DNA of 29,557 nt from CAZPHU01 sp964419255 (GCA_964419255.1 CAYQOU010000054.1:1-29557), one strand, 5' to 3'; positions 15,908 through 23,817 are shown, numbered from the stretch's first letter. Numbers and translations: made by a program. Notes: generated by a model from the letters alone, not told the origin.

Positions 15908-17275
15908 TTAGTATTCCTCGTATACCCTTTCCAGTTTGACGGCACGTGAACCCTTAAGAAGAACAATATCTCCCGATGTAAAAAGGGACCGGGCCATGTC
16001 AAGCGCCTGCCTGTTATCACTTGCTGTCTCAATCCTCCTAACTCCTGACGCAGCTTCGGCCACAGTCTGCGCATACTCTCCTACAGTTATTAGCTTTTGT
16101 ATACCCGCCTTTGCCAGCTCCCGCCCCAACTGCTTATGCAGTCTTTTGGCATGTGTGCCAAGCTCCTTCATATCGCCGATAACAGCCGCACTCACACGAT
16201 TTTTGGCAAGACTCCGCAAGAGTGCTATACTGCTTCTCATGGAAGAGGGGTTTGCATTGTAGCAATCGACAATAAAGGTAACATCATTTTTGATCCGTAT
16301 ACGCCCGCGAAGCGGATCGGGCTCCAAACCGTAAAGTGTATCCGCTATGTTTTTTTGTGTGATACCGTGCTGCCGGGCCAGATAGATCGCGGGAAGGGCA
16401 CTATAGATGAAATGCCGACCAGGCATGCGCAGGCAATACTTGTAGTTGTCTACGGTAAAGCTCATCCGGCCGTCATCGCAAACCTGCTCGTCGGTTACCC
16501 GAATCGCACATCTTCGACTGTATCCGAAAAACACCGTGCGGTAGCCGTACTCTTGCGCCCCTCTCACCAGCCGGCGATCATCGCCATTGAGCAACAACAT
16601 TCCTTTTCTCTTGGATATTCCCGCCGTTATCTCAAACTTTGTTTTGGTCGTATTGGTAAGTGTCCTGAACATGCCAATGTGGGCGTATCCGATATTGGTA
16701 ATCACTCCAATATCCGGTCGGCTTATGCGAGAAAGCTCATATATTTCCCCTGCATGATTTGCCGCAAGCTCCATAATCGCAATCTTATCTCTACGACTGA
16801 ACCGCAGAATACTCAGTGGGACACCGATCTCATTATTCCAGTTGCTATACGTCTCTCCAACCGACATCTTTCCATTCAGCAGTGCCGCAATAAAATGCCT
16901 GGTGGTCGTTTTACCGTTACTGCCGGTGACCGCAACAACAGGAATGCCCAATTCTCTGCGATATTCACGCGCCATGCGGGAGACCGCCTGCAGAGGATCT
17001 TTTGTCAAAAGCAGCTTACCTTTTAGCCGTAACGGAAACCGATCAGCTTTCTTGGCATCGACTATTGCGGCTGCAGCACCGGACTGAAATGCTTCTTCTA
17101 CATAATTGTGACCATCATTACTTTTTGTACTCAAGGCGAGGAAAACATCCCCCGGCGCAATTTTGCGGGAGTCCATCCATATGGTCTTAACTGCATGCTG
17201 ACGTAACCGCTGTGACATATTTATCTGCGCATGTCCCCAGACTGCCAGTTGTTCGATTGTCGGATGCGCTTTCAT
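15908..17275 (-). CDS. murF: UDP-MurNAc-tripeptide--D-Ala-D-Ala ligase
   Basis: MurF completes the UDP-MurNAc-pentapeptide by adding D-Ala-D-Ala. The 455-aa protein has DSRKIAPGDVFLAL (N-terminal substrate domain), the ATP loop GSNGKTTT (118-125), NWNNEIGVPLSIL and ELAANHAGEI. NIGYAHIGMF and the MurF-specific VDCYNANPSSM follow. murE ends 3 bp upstream and murD begins 3 bp downstream, so murE-murF-murD are transcribed and probably translated together. The ddl gene for its substrate is not in the window. Confidence 0.98.
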   Translation of the reverse strand: MKAHPTIEQLAVWGHAQINMSQRLRQHAVKTIWMDSRKIAPGDVFLALSTKSNDGHNYVEEAFQSGAAAAIVDAKKADRFPLRLKGKLLLTKDPLQAVSRMAREYRRELGIPVVAVTGSNGKTTTRHFIAALLNGKMSVGETYSNWNNEIGVPLSILRFSRRDKIAIMELAANHAGEIYELSRISRPDIGVITNIGYAHIGMFRTLTNTTKTKFEITAGISKRKGMLLLNGDDRRLVRGAQEYGYRTVFFGYSRRCAIRVTDEQVCDDGRMSFTVDNYKYCLRMPGRHFIYSALPAIYLARQHGITQKNIADTLYGLEPDPLRGRIRIKNDVTFIVDCYNANPSSMRSSIALLRSLAKNRVSAAVIGDMKELGTHAKRLHKQLGRELAKAGIQKLITVGEYAQTVAEAASGVRRIETASDNRQALDMARSLFTSGDIVLLKGSRAVKLERVYEEY

Positions 17276-17278
17276 TGA

Positions 17279-18742
17279 CTATCCTTGCAGTTCGTTTGTG
17301 ATTGCGAGAACGACTTCGCGGTCATCGAAGTGATGCCGAACACCGTTTACTTCCTGGTATGTCTCATGTCCCTTGCCGGCTATAACCACACTGTCTCCGG
17401 GTCGCATTCTCTTTAACACAGTGCGTATCGCGTCCCTGCGGTCCTGCACAACCTGAAAGGAAAAGTCCAGAGGAAGCCCCTCAAGAATATCCTTGATAAT
17501 CTGCTTTGGGTTCTCACTGCGCGGATTGTCATCTGTCACTATAGCCTCATCGCAATAGCGGGCCACCGCCTCCGCCATCAACGGGCGTTTACCTCTATCG
17601 CGGTCCCCGCCGCACCCGAACACACAAAAAAGCCTGCCGGAAGTTAACGGCTGTACAGCGGCCAGTACCTTTTCCAAGGCATCGGGCGTATGGGCGTAAT
17701 CGACTATCGCGACGGTCCCTTCAGGCCCCGGTACCGTTTCCATGCGACCAGGAACAACCTGCATTGTTCTCAGACCTTGTTCGATCCGCTCGCGGGGAAT
17801 TCCCAAAGCCATAGCCCCTGAAAAGAAAGAGGCAATATTATACACGTTGAACTCTCCGGCCAGCGGACAACTCACGGCTGTTTTTTCATTTTTGTACGAA
17901 AATGTCACCTTCGTTTGCTCGAGCGTGCACGTACTCTCCACGATTCGCACATCGGCGTCATCACTGCGACCGTAGCTGAGTATATTTGTATCAACCAGTT
18001 CGCCCGCCAGCCGCCTCCCCCATCGGTCATCGATATTTATCACGGCTACCGCTTGTTTCTTTAAGTATTTTGTAAAGAGTACCTTCTTTGATTGATAGTA
18101 CTCTTCCATTGTATTGTGAAAATCGAGGTGATCCTGCGTCAAATTTGTCCACACGGCAATGTCATAAGTAAATCCGGCCACTCTATACAGGGCAAGCGCA
18201 TGTGAAGACACCTCCATGGCCAATGCACGAGGTTTTTCTGCAGCGGCCCCGATGCGCAAAAACAGATCGGAACTTTCGGGCGTCGTACGCGGGGCTTGCT
18301 CAACGGTCTGTCCCATCAGATATTTCACCGTACCAAACATCCATGTTTTCTCCCGACCATAATAATTTTCAAACAGATGATCGAACAGATACACGGTTGT
18401 GGTCTTGCCGTTTGTTCCTGTGACCGCAACGCACGCTGTCTCATCGAGGTTTACCCCGTGGATTTGCTTACTCAGAATCCCAAGAGCTTCACGTGCATTT
18501 TCCACCTGTATCCATGGCAGTTTTCTTCCCGCCTGCTCCTTTTGGCTGACCACTGCAGCGGCCCCTTTGGTGACGGCGGCGTCTATAAATCGATCTCCAT
18601 CGACGTTGAAGCCTGGAATAGCAACAAATACACAGCCTGAGCGTACCCGTCGCGAATCGTAGGTTATATGTGTAACCTCGGGATCACCCTCCCCGCCCTG
18701 TTTGATAACTTGTAAAGTTCGTATCAGCTTATTCCATTGCAT
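17279..18742 (-). CDS. murE: UDP-MurNAc-tripeptide synthetase, meso-diaminopimelate-adding
   Basis: MurE adds the third stem residue. The 487-aa protein has the ATP loop GTNGKTTT (109-116), TTPESSDL, MEVSSHAL, NLTQDHLDFHNTMEEY and the amino acid selectivity motif DNPR (405-408, in DNPRSENP). DNPR marks meso-DAP ligases, as opposed to the D(D/N)P-N/K types for lysine, so the wall is A1-gamma-like. I chose ATG 18742, preceded by GGAAGCGGAA. A GTG at 18790 would add 16 residues without a ribosome binding site. The start overlaps the 70-aa gene by 19 bp. Confidence 0.97.
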   Translation of the reverse strand: MQWNKLIRTLQVIKQGGEGDPEVTHITYDSRRVRSGCVFVAIPGFNVDGDRFIDAAVTKGAAAVVSQKEQAGRKLPWIQVENAREALGILSKQIHGVNLDETACVAVTGTNGKTTTVYLFDHLFENYYGREKTWMFGTVKYLMGQTVEQAPRTTPESSDLFLRIGAAAEKPRALAMEVSSHALALYRVAGFTYDIAVWTNLTQDHLDFHNTMEEYYQSKKVLFTKYLKKQAVAVINIDDRWGRRLAGELVDTNILSYGRSDDADVRIVESTCTLEQTKVTFSYKNEKTAVSCPLAGEFNVYNIASFFSGAMALGIPRERIEQGLRTMQVVPGRMETVPGPEGTVAIVDYAHTPDALEKVLAAVQPLTSGRLFCVFGCGGDRDRGKRPLMAEAVARYCDEAIVTDDNPRSENPKQIIKDILEGLPLDFSFQVVQDRRDAIRTVLKRMRPGDSVVIAGKGHETYQEVNGVRHHFDDREVVLAITNELQG

Positions 18743-18936
18743 GTTCCGCTTCCATCGTTCTGAAATGTATTGTGGTTTTGCCTGTACCACTTTTTCCGAT
18801 ATGATTCGGCATTTTCCGATATCCAGTCGAGTGCTTTTTGCCGGCAGCGTATCGGGTCACTGCGGCATTCTTCATCCATGGAGCGCATAATCTCATGCAG
18901 CTGGTCCTGAATGAATCTATCAAAGGTATCTTCCAT
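18724..18936 (-). CDS. Small charged protein between ftsI and murE, 70 aa, unknown
   Basis: ATG 18936 (MEDTFDRFIQDQLHEIMRSM) has AAGGA 6 nt upstream. The frame is open further, to an ATG at 18972 that overlaps the ftsI stop but lacks a start signal. The product looks like a soluble helical protein: acidic/amphipathic first half, two cysteines (ECRSDPIRC), then QKALDWISENAESYRKKW and a polar tail. It has no membrane helix or known domain. It fills the gap between ftsI (25 bp upstream) and murE (19-bp overlap), which argues for translation as part of the operon. I do not recognise a family. Confidence 0.5.
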   Translation of the reverse strand: MEDTFDRFIQDQLHEIMRSMDEECRSDPIRCRQKALDWISENAESYRKKWYRQNHNTFQNDGSGTCNGIS

Positions 18937-18961
18937 GAAGCATCCTTGACGATAAGCCCTG

Positions 18962-20917
18962 TCATCCTTCATATGAACAATACAACGTGCATCTGACTCC
19001 TGTCTGTACTATTTTTCCTACGGACGGTACCTGCCTGGTCACAATCCCCGCTCCTCTGATCGTTGGTATTAGCCCTTCCAGATTCACTGCATTTATTGCA
19101 TCACGTAAATCTTTACCGATGCAATCGGGAACGACCGTCTCTTTTTTGCCCTCCGATGTCCCGGTGTACAGAATCAGCCGCCGGCCTGCGGACATCCGAT
19201 AACCGGCGGCAGGACGCTGGTAGGCGATTGTCTGCTCTGCGCCGATGATTTCATACGGTATCTTTTTGCTGCTCAACAGCTGTGCTGCACTGTCTCCAGC
19301 AAGTCCGCAGACATCAGGAACGACCGTAAAAGATTTTTCGGTACCGCGCAGCTTTTCATCCACCTGCGGCTGCAGTATATGTTGGGCATACTGCAGCCGC
19401 GGATGACTGATCACCTGTGTCAGAATTTTCCTGAACGCTGGTGCCGCTACCGCTCCGCCCCCATCACCATTGCGAGGCTCGTCGATAACGATACCACATA
19501 CGAGTCGGGGTTTTTCCACCGGAGCGAATCCTATGAATGATGCCCACACCTTGTCGTGAGAATAGGAGCCGCTGTCCTGATCAAATTTCTGCCCCGTACC
19601 GGTTTTACCTCCTATTGATACACCTGGAATCCGAGCCCGCCTGGCCGTGCCATAATCCACCACTCCACTGAGAATATTTCGAAGCTCGCGGGCGACCTGC
19701 GGGTCAATCACCCGCCGAACCTTGCGCCCCTTTTCCATAAGCTTCCCTCCCCCACCAGCGGCAACGACCTTGTCACAAATCCGAGGCACCAGAAGTAAAC
19801 CATCGTTGGCAACCGCGGAAATGGCAAGCATCATCTGAAGAAGTGTCACCGATATTTCCTGTCCGATCGCCATGGTCACCAGGGTACGTCCCGACCACTT
19901 GCTGATCGGGTGAACGATGCCTTTTTCTTCACCGGGAAGAGCTATGCCGGCCTGACTTCCCAGTCCGAAATCCTTTACATACCGAAAAAGATTCTGTTCT
20001 CCTAATTTTGCCGCAATTTTTGCAAAGCAGACGTTACTCGAATAGCCGACGGCTTCCGTAAACGAAAGCATCCCGCGTGGGACGACATCCCGAATGCGCT
20101 CATCATAGATCTCATACACTCCCTGATTAGCATCGAGTGAGTCGGTTATACCGATCTGCTTTTCCTGCATCGCCGAGGCTGCGGTGAGCACCTTGAATGT
20201 CGAGCCCGGCTCGTAGTTGAATGCAACACAGCGGTTGGAACGCTCCTGCAACGTATATCTCGCGGGAAGATTGGGATTAAAGCCCGGCACATTGGCCATC
20301 GCTAAAACATCACCACTGCGGGGATCCATGACCATTGCCATGCCTCCCTTTGCCCCTGACTCCTCTACCGTACGGAGCAAAATCGCCTCTACGATTTTTT
20401 GAATATGTAAATCTATGGTCAAATAAACATCGGCTCCGGCAACCGAAGGTTTGTGGGGCATACCGATACGATTATATCGGTTATTTCTGCCATCCTTCTG
20501 AAGGATACTCCAGCCGTTTTCTCCTCTGAGCACATCGTCGAAAGTATATTCGATTCCCCCCAACCCACTTCCGTCTGCTCCCACATATCCAAGCACCTGC
20601 CCTGCCAGCTCACGGTTGGGGTAAAGCCGCTGTATATTGGCCGAGCGATTTTTTTCATCTGCCGTCACCGTGCCGATCATGGATGTGTTTACCCGAATCA
20701 GATCGGGCATGCTGGTGGCAAGAACCTCACCGTTTCTATCCAGAATGCTTCCCCTGCGCGCCTGGATCACCTCACGATATCTGGCCTGATCACGACTACG
20801 TTGCGCATACTGATTTGCTCTGAGTATCTGAACCTGAAAAAGACGACCGATGATTATGACCATCGCAATCGTCATCAGCGCAGAGATGAAAATCAGACGA
20901 AGCTTAAATGTGTTCAT
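18962..20917 (-). CDS. ftsI: Class B penicillin-binding protein FtsI/PBP3 with two PASTA domains
   Basis: This is the septal transpeptidase partner of FtsW. The 651-aa protein has a membrane anchor (about 6-28), the dimerisation domain with RGSILDRNGEVLA (55-67), and the transpeptidase domain with catalytic S239 and K242 (SxxK in EPGSTFK), S293-x-N295 and KTG (438-440). Two PASTA repeats follow at about 529-587 (VVPDVCGL) and 592-650 (VVPDCIGK), a SpoVD/PBP2x-like layout absent from E. coli FtsI. ATG 20917 overlaps the ftsL stop as TGATG. The upstream extension to 20968 lies inside ftsL and is rejected. Confidence 0.97.
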   Translation of the reverse strand: MNTFKLRLIFISALMTIAMVIIIGRLFQVQILRANQYAQRSRDQARYREVIQARRGSILDRNGEVLATSMPDLIRVNTSMIGTVTADEKNRSANIQRLYPNRELAGQVLGYVGADGSGLGGIEYTFDDVLRGENGWSILQKDGRNNRYNRIGMPHKPSVAGADVYLTIDLHIQKIVEAILLRTVEESGAKGGMAMVMDPRSGDVLAMANVPGFNPNLPARYTLQERSNRCVAFNYEPGSTFKVLTAASAMQEKQIGITDSLDANQGVYEIYDERIRDVVPRGMLSFTEAVGYSSNVCFAKIAAKLGEQNLFRYVKDFGLGSQAGIALPGEEKGIVHPISKWSGRTLVTMAIGQEISVTLLQMMLAISAVANDGLLLVPRICDKVVAAGGGGKLMEKGRKVRRVIDPQVARELRNILSGVVDYGTARRARIPGVSIGGKTGTGQKFDQDSGSYSHDKVWASFIGFAPVEKPRLVCGIVIDEPRNGDGGGAVAAPAFRKILTQVISHPRLQYAQHILQPQVDEKLRGTEKSFTVVPDVCGLAGDSAAQLLSSKKIPYEIIGAEQTIAYQRPAAGYRMSAGRRLILYTGTSEGKKETVVPDCIGKDLRDAINAVNLEGLIPTIRGAGIVTRQVPSVGKIVQTGVRCTLYCSYEG

Positions 20918-21363
20918 CACCCTTTTTCCTGCGTCAGGGATTTTCGCAAAACAGCCAGAATGCGCCATTTGGGCATGGAAAAGACCAGTTTATTCTCTTT
21001 ATCAGGACGAATTATGATTATTTCACGTGAGGAAGGATACCGCAGGGATAACTGTTTCTGTGCTATATGCTCGATGCGCCGGGTACTGGAAAGCTTCTGT
21101 GCCGCAAGACGCAGACGAAGGGCTTCCCGATTAAGCACCCGCAGAGAATCGGCGATATGTTGATTACGTAACGCAGTATTTGTTATATATACCTGTTTCC
21201 ATACCGTAAACAGAGGAAGAGAAACCACTAATGCCAATACCGCGATACAGATCAGAAGCATTCTGAAGGTGAAAATGCCACCGTTTGACGAGTCCATTTG
21301 GGCGTCTGCGGGCTTGGTATTTTCTTTTTTGCGACTCTTTCGAGCCTTATAACGCATAATCAT
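20917..21363 (-). CDS. ftsL: FtsL-like bitopic cell division protein
   Basis: FtsL is the small divisome protein that pairs with FtsB and FtsQ and activates FtsWI. The 148-aa protein has a basic cytoplasmic tail (1-20), one membrane helix at about 33-53 and an extracytoplasmic helical region (about 56-95, heptad-like LRVLNREALRLRLAAQKL). Then comes the segment RIEHIAQKQLSLRYPSSREIIII, which matches the usual end of the FtsL coiled coil. The identity rests on topology and position between rsmH and ftsI, because FtsL sequences are poorly conserved. ATG overlaps the rsmH stop (ATGA). Confidence 0.8.
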   Translation of the reverse strand: MIMRYKARKSRKKENTKPADAQMDSSNGGIFTFRMLLICIAVLALVVSLPLFTVWKQVYITNTALRNQHIADSLRVLNREALRLRLAAQKLSSTRRIEHIAQKQLSLRYPSSREIIIIRPDKENKLVFSMPKWRILAVLRKSLTQEKG

Positions 21364-22292
21364 ATCGTTTTCTCCGCGATTCTCAACCGTGCACTGCGGG
21401 CACGTCTGTTTTGTTGGATCTCTTCTTCCGACGGCTTGACCGCCCCTCTGTTTACGCGCTTAAGCCAGGCAACCTTTTCACATCTGCACACCGGAAGCCC
21501 CGCTGGACACTCACAACTCTGCTCCGCCCGACGCATAAACTGCTTCACCATTCGGTCTTCCAGACTGTGGTAGGAAATCACCACAAGCCGCCCACCCTTT
21601 AGAAGACAACTGTGAATTTTTCCGAGAAACGTTTCCAACTCCCACAACTCCTCGTTTACCGCAATCCTAAACGCCTGAAATACCCTGGCCATCACCTTTA
21701 CTCTCAGCCCCGCCCCATATTCCTGCTTCAGGCACTGACGTAGCTGGGCCGAGCTTCTGATCCGGTGGTGACGATCGTATTGCTTGATGGCGCGAGCCAT
21801 GCGGCCGGCATTTCGTATCTCTCCAAAGCTTGCGAGGATCTCTGCCAACTGCTGCTCGTCGGATTGTGCGATAAGCTCCGAGGCGCTTATTCCCTGATTG
21901 CCCATGCGCATGTCCAGATCCGCATCTTTCATGTAGGAGAAACCCCGCCCCACACTATCAATCTGATGCGAGGATACCCCAAGATCGGCCAGAATGCCGT
22001 TTACCCGATCGATTCCATGCTCCCGTAATACCTGATCGAATGCCGAGAACCGGCTTTGGCAAACAAGAATCCGCGGCCCCGATGAAAAGGTCATGATTTG
22101 TGCCCGCTTTATTGCCGCCGGATCCCGATCAATCCCTATCACCATCCCCTTTGCAGAAAGAAGCGAGGCAATTGCCGTAAAATGCCCCCCCCCGCCCAAT
22201 GTAACATCCACATAGGTACCCTCGGGGCGTATGGCAAGCCCTTCAAGCGACTGCTGAAGCATAACCGGGGTATGATAGGAGTTGTTTTCCAT
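21360..22292 (-). CDS. rsmH: 16S rRNA (cytosine1402-N4)-methyltransferase
   Basis: RsmH (MraW) methylates N4 of C1402 in the 16S rRNA decoding centre using S-adenosylmethionine. The 310-aa protein has YHTPVML (6-12), the SAM loop VDVTLGGGGHF (28-38), IGIDRDPAAI, LADLGVSSHQID, DLDMRM and VFQAFRIAVNEEL. ISYHSLEDRMVKQF and a cysteine cluster (SCECPAGLPVCRC) near the C-terminus follow. It is 9 bp after mraZ and overlaps ftsL, the standard start of a dcw cluster. Confidence 0.98.
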   Translation of the reverse strand: MENNSYHTPVMLQQSLEGLAIRPEGTYVDVTLGGGGHFTAIASLLSAKGMVIGIDRDPAAIKRAQIMTFSSGPRILVCQSRFSAFDQVLREHGIDRVNGILADLGVSSHQIDSVGRGFSYMKDADLDMRMGNQGISASELIAQSDEQQLAEILASFGEIRNAGRMARAIKQYDRHHRIRSSAQLRQCLKQEYGAGLRVKVMARVFQAFRIAVNEELWELETFLGKIHSCLLKGGRLVVISYHSLEDRMVKQFMRRAEQSCECPAGLPVCRCEKVAWLKRVNRGAVKPSEEEIQQNRRARSARLRIAEKTI

Positions 22293-22301
22293 ATATGGGT
22301 A

Positions 22302-22748
22302 TTACCGCATCCCAGCTTCCACTGACTGAAAGAAAACGTCATCGAAATCATCACCCGCACCGATATACTCTTCGAAACGGTTTGTATCCCAGAGCTCTAC
22401 ATGACCACGTTTTCCAATTAAAGTAACATTTTTCTTTATACCTGCAATTTCAAGCTGCTTTGGGCTCAGCATTATCCTGCCCTGACTGTCCAGACTGCTT
22501 TCAGAAACGGTGCTGTACAAAAGGCGTTGAAACTTAACGGCCTCGGGAGTCTGGGGCATGGTCTCCAATTCGTCCTCATACCTCTCCCAGGCATCCTGCG
22601 GATAGGCGCGAAGACAGCCTCCCGGCGCACGGCATATGACAAACGTCTCATCCGCTTCAGGCGCCAGAGCCTTGCGAAATTTGGCCGGGATATTCAGCCG
22701 GCCTTTTGCATCGATTGAGTAGTCAAACCTGCCGCGGAATCGGGACAT
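22302..22748 (-). CDS. mraZ: Transcriptional regulator MraZ
   Basis: MraZ is a ring-forming AbrB-like DNA-binding protein that represses its own dcw operon. The 148-aa protein has two SpoVT/AbrB-like halves, DAKGRLNIPAKFRKAL (about 13-28) and DSQGRIMLSPKQLEIAGI (about 90-107), as in the family. ATG 22748 starts MSRFRGRFDYS. The operator array at 22757-22791 lies directly upstream and probably includes the ribosome binding region, so bound MraZ would block transcription, translation or both. Confidence 0.98.
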   Translation of the reverse strand: MSRFRGRFDYSIDAKGRLNIPAKFRKALAPEADETFVICRAPGGCLRAYPQDAWERYEDELETMPQTPEAVKFQRLLYSTVSESSLDSQGRIMLSPKQLEIAGIKKNVTLIGKRGHVELWDTNRFEEYIGAGDDFDDVFFQSVEAGMR

Positions 22749-22756
22749 TCACATTT

Positions 22757-22791
22757 CCCCACTTTTACCCACAATTAAACACCATTACCCA
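22757..22791 (-). promoter_or_regulatory. MraZ operator: 10-bp-phased TGGG boxes
   Basis: On the minus strand TGGGT (22787-22791), TGGGT (22767-22771) and TGGGG (22757-22761) share one 10-bp register, with 5-nt AT-rich spacers. The slot between the first two (22777-22781) holds the degenerate TGTTT. Arrays of TGGGN with 5-nt spacers are the known MraZ target. Here they lie just downstream of the -10 at 22793-22798, covering the likely transcription start and the leader up to 9 bp before the mraZ ATG. Confidence 0.8.
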
Positions 22792-22792
22792 T

Positions 22793-22821
22793 AGAATAGT
22801 TTATTAAGGAGACGAAATCAA
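22793..22821 (-). promoter_or_regulatory. Promoter of the mraZ-ftsZ operon
   Basis: On the minus strand a -35 TTGATT (22816-22821), an exact 17-nt spacer and a -10 TATTCT (22793-22798) lie 45 bp upstream of mraZ. Each hexamer matches consensus at four of six positions. The predicted start, near 22786, falls inside the MraZ box array. Confidence 0.65.
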
Positions 22822-22828
22822 GTTTTTT

Positions 22829-22844
22829 TTGTTCCGGGGAACAA
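22829..22844. promoter_or_regulatory. 16-bp palindrome upstream of the mraZ -35
   Basis: TTGTTCC-GG-GGAACAA is a perfect 7-2-7 inverted repeat flanked by a T-run and an A-run. It ends 7 bp upstream of the -35 hexamer on the minus strand, a position suited to an activator or second repressor. As a transcript it could also fold as a hairpin. No regulator can be named. Confidence 0.45.
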
Positions 22845-23151
22845 CAAAAAGACAACGTTTTCCTTAATTATCAATGATTTATGCAGTCCATGCAGCACAT
22901 CTTGTTGTTATTGCCGCAATCACCACTACATTTTGTTTATTAAAGCGTTTTAACTGGATAAATCTTTTGACTGGAAAACCGGATACGCGTTGTTTGGCAA
23001 CAAAAAATCAAAACAGTGCCTGTTTTGCGGATATTTGACTATTGAGTTTGGCGGTCCAAAGGATAAAAAAAAAGAAAAGAGGAAGGGCAGGATAAGAAGG
23101 TTTTATGGTCGAGAATTCCGGATTCGGCTAACCAGGATAATTGGGTGCCTT
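22845..23151. other. Gap without a supported gene
   Basis: About 300 bp of AT-rich sequence between the mraZ control region and the 3' end of the coiled-coil gene. Two short plus-strand frames (22874-23038, 54 codons, hydrophobic; and 22990-23193, TTG start) lack ribosome binding sites and are not called. On the minus strand a T-rich stretch (23066-23081) follows the coiled-coil gene but has no convincing stem before it. Confidence 0.5.
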
Positions 23152-23706
23152 CTAGCCCGAATCGCTGATTTCGTAATCATCGGTGCTGTGTAAATCCGAG
23201 GCTTGCATGATTCTGGTATCCTCATAGAGCGCCTTGTTGTTTGCCTTCTTTGCGGCGTTTCCCGGCACGACCTGAAAGGAGGCATACTGATCATCTGGAT
23301 TGTTTTGAGACAGTTTTTTTACCCGGGCTCGAAGGGAATAGTTTTCGCTTATGACCATGTCGTATTCTCGTTGAAGCTCGATGAGTTTTTGTTTCAGATT
23401 GGAAAGCTGATGAGAGTAGCCGACGTCCTTGCCGGTGATCGTCTCGATTGTTTTCTGCTGACTGGACAGCGCGGAGGTGACCAGTGAGATGGTCTTTTCG
23501 ATTTCCATAAGCCTCTGTTCACCCGAGTGGCTTTCCGCGGTATCGATGGGAGTACCTGCGTTAAACTGTTGAACCTGCATAGCCAGATCACGGGTATGGG
23601 AATCTATTCTCCTGTTTGTTTTACTATTTTGAGAGGATATGACAATCACCGGCAGGAAAAGGGCAAAAGCGATGATTGGGATTATCCAGAGAAGCTCTAT
23701 TGCCAA
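23152..23706 (-). CDS. Bitopic coiled-coil membrane protein of unknown function
   Basis: The 184-aa product starts at TTG 23706 with AGGAG 6 nt upstream. It has a very short acidic N-terminus (MAIEL), one membrane helix (about residues 5-24, LLWIIPIIAFALFLPVIVIS) and then a positively charged boundary (SKTNRR). By the positive-inside rule the C-terminal part should be cytoplasmic. Residues about 65-140 are heptad-rich (IEKTISLVTSALSSQQKTI, LKQKLIELQREYDMV, LRARVKKL), followed by a polar tail ending EISDSG. This topology is that of ZipA/EzrA-type FtsZ anchors, but no sequence match is recognised. It is divergent from glmM and lies upstream of the dcw promoter. The longer open frame reaching 24150 runs into glmM and is rejected. 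Confidence 0.8.
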   Translation of the reverse strand: MAIELLWIIPIIAFALFLPVIVISSQNSKTNRRIDSHTRDLAMQVQQFNAGTPIDTAESHSGEQRLMEIEKTISLVTSALSSQQKTIETITGKDVGYSHQLSNLKQKLIELQREYDMVISENYSLRARVKKLSQNNPDDQYASFQVVPGNAAKKANNKALYEDTRIMQASDLHSTDDYEISDSG

Positions 23707-23770
23707 GATAAACTCCTGAATTGCGGAAGCACCGAAGAATCGTTTGCGCAAAGTATATTGCACTGTTAGT

Positions 23771-23799
23771 AATATAGCATAGAAGAGATCAGAATACAA
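23771..23799 (-). promoter_or_regulatory. Promoter of the coiled-coil gene
   Basis: On the minus strand a -35 TTGTAT (23794-23799), a 17-nt spacer and a -10 TATATT (23771-23776) lie about 65 bp upstream of the TTG start. They sit in the 111-bp gap shared with the divergent glmM gene. No equally good plus-strand promoter is seen there, although TTGCGC (23744-23749) and TAATAT (23770-23775) are present with a poor 20-nt spacing. Confidence 0.6.
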
Positions 23800-23817
23800 C
23801 CGTGAAAGGAAACATTT

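Noticed and set aside
16097..17026. 309-codon plus-strand frame
   Set aside because: It is antisense to murF, whose motifs are intact, and has no start signal or recognisable domain.
22874..23038. 54-codon hydrophobic plus-strand frame divergent from mraZ
   Set aside because: It looks like a possible small membrane protein but has no ribosome binding site or promoter; chance in AT-rich DNA is likelier.
22990..23193. 67-codon plus-strand frame with a TTG start
   Set aside because: No ribosome binding site, and it overlaps the end of the coiled-coil gene antisense.
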